The notes below the pieces were generated by a model. That model ran no database searches, was not told the origin of the DNA, and saw only the letters and a list, made by a program, of their open reading frames with translations. A DNA stretch of 64,000 nt from Glycomyces luteolus (lineage in GTDB: Bacteria; Actinomycetota; Actinomycetes; Mycobacteriales; Micromonosporaceae): positions 1 through 64,000 of the forward strand of contig NZ_JAPZVP010000018.1 in assembly GCF_027622875.1 (NCBI RefSeq). Reading direction: 5' to 3'. Positions 63,582 to 64,000 of the stretch are shown here, piece by piece. The first letter of the stretch is position 1, and each line of letters starts with the position of its first letter. Both the position numbers and the translations under genes were made by a program.

Positions 63582-64000
63582 CTACTCGGCCAGGATCGGC
63601 CGTTCGATCGCGAAGGCCGGGTATCCGACGACCCGGTCGGGCCTGCCCACCGTGTCGGCCGACGTGGCCAGCGCGAGCTGGCGCGGGCGTCGTCCGGTGG
63701 CGTCGGCCCATGCGAGGGTCGCGCGCAGGGCGAACACGCCGCAGGCGTGCTGCGGGGCGATCTCGCGCGGGCGGAGGCTGCGGATGGCTTCGGCGGTGGC
63801 CGCGTCGATGCGTTCGGCGGTGGCCTGGTCGTGGAAGTGGGAGAGGTCGGTGGAGCAGATGACCACCGAGTCCTCGCCTGCCTCCTCGCGGAGCGCGGCG
63901 ATGAGCCGGGCACCGTCCGGGGACTGGCCCATGCCGAAGGCCACGGGCGTGATCTCGATGTCGGGGCCGAGCGCGACCTGCAGGAACGGCAGCTGGACTT
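63582..64000 (-). CDS. MEMO1-family protein (AmmeMemoRadiSam system protein B), 5' end beyond window
   Basis: The C-terminal part, about 139 residues, is present and reads through the right window edge without a stop, starting with [19 protein letters not shown]. The family motif [20 protein letters not shown] is clear, with the His residues of the Memo fold. Memo proteins resemble class III extradiol dioxygenases and are found with radical SAM (AmmeMemoRadiSam) genes, but the bacterial function is unknown. The gene is complete at its 3' end (stop at 63582). Confidence 0.88.
   Translation of the reverse strand, partial: VQLPFLQVALGPDIEITPVAFGMGQSPDGARLIAALREEAGEDSVVICSTDLSHFHDQATAERIDAATAEAIRSLRPREIAPQHACGVFALRATLAWADATGRRPRQLALATSADTVGRPDRVVGYPAFAIERPILAE

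Overview
The window is high-GC DNA typical of Actinomycetota. It carries Lsr2, the lysS-lsr2-clpC gene order, an actinobacterial 4.5S-type SRP RNA, PerM/DUF6350 next to purN, and many GTG or TTG starts and 1-4 bp gene overlaps. The gene content would suit a soil or plant-associated filamentous actinomycete such as Glycomycetaceae or a relative, but the genus is an inference. No phage, transposase or CRISPR array was seen.

Layout. 1-756: non-coding, with six copies of a 76-77 bp tandem repeat. 757-7748 (minus): a nucleoside uptake and breakdown operon (BMP lipoprotein, ABC ATPase, two permeases, cytidine deaminase, thymidine phosphorylase). 7959-8306: small membrane protein. 8409-12430 (minus): the Leloir galactose operon deoR-galT-galE-galK. 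12549-14149 (plus): trpS and a 2H phosphoesterase. 14219-15143: zinc-ribbon protein and a small secreted protein. 15268-22171: purH with a ZTP riboswitch, a VanZ-like protein, a toxin-antitoxin pair, a class III aminotransferase, purN, DUF6350/PerM and a staphylococcal-type nuclease. 22218-31338: aquaporin, a MazEF pair, a NarL-type two-component system beside an ABC exporter, and an MFS/MarR efflux pair. 31465-35777: Pro/Gln-rich membrane protein, B12-binding protein, an unusual three-hairpin RNA-like element, and sucCD. 36032-38156: helix-hairpin-helix membrane protein and amidohydrolase. 38246-40470: a type VII secretion-like toxin module (YbaB-like, EspC-like, WXG100-like, EndoU nuclease, candidate immunity protein). 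40558-46410 (minus): dipeptide/oligopeptide ABC importer. 46662-49816 (minus): dnaX-ybaB-recR. 50051-57549: accessory block with a secreted ricin-CE2 esterase, a MacAB-like tripartite exporter, a duplicated-domain lipoprotein and an OmpR-type two-component system. 57593-58095: tRNA-Thr, SRP RNA and tRNA-Ser. 58272-63354 (minus): clpC, lsr2, lysS. 63582-64000: a truncated MEMO1-family gene.

Two conserved actinobacterial neighbourhoods look broken up by accessory genes. One is sucCD-perM-purN-purH; the other is tRNA-Ser-ffs-dnaX-ybaB-recR. The most unusual signals are: three tandem hairpins upstream of sucC that share the loop UGAGGGGU on unrelated stems; the toxin module in which delivery domain and EndoU nuclease are separate genes; the purH ZTP riboswitch, whose pseudoknot has covaried; a Shine-Dalgarno-sequestering hairpin before the B12-binding gene; and a 19-nt exact reverse-complement copy of the tRNA-Ser anticodon arm about 90 nt upstream of that tRNA.
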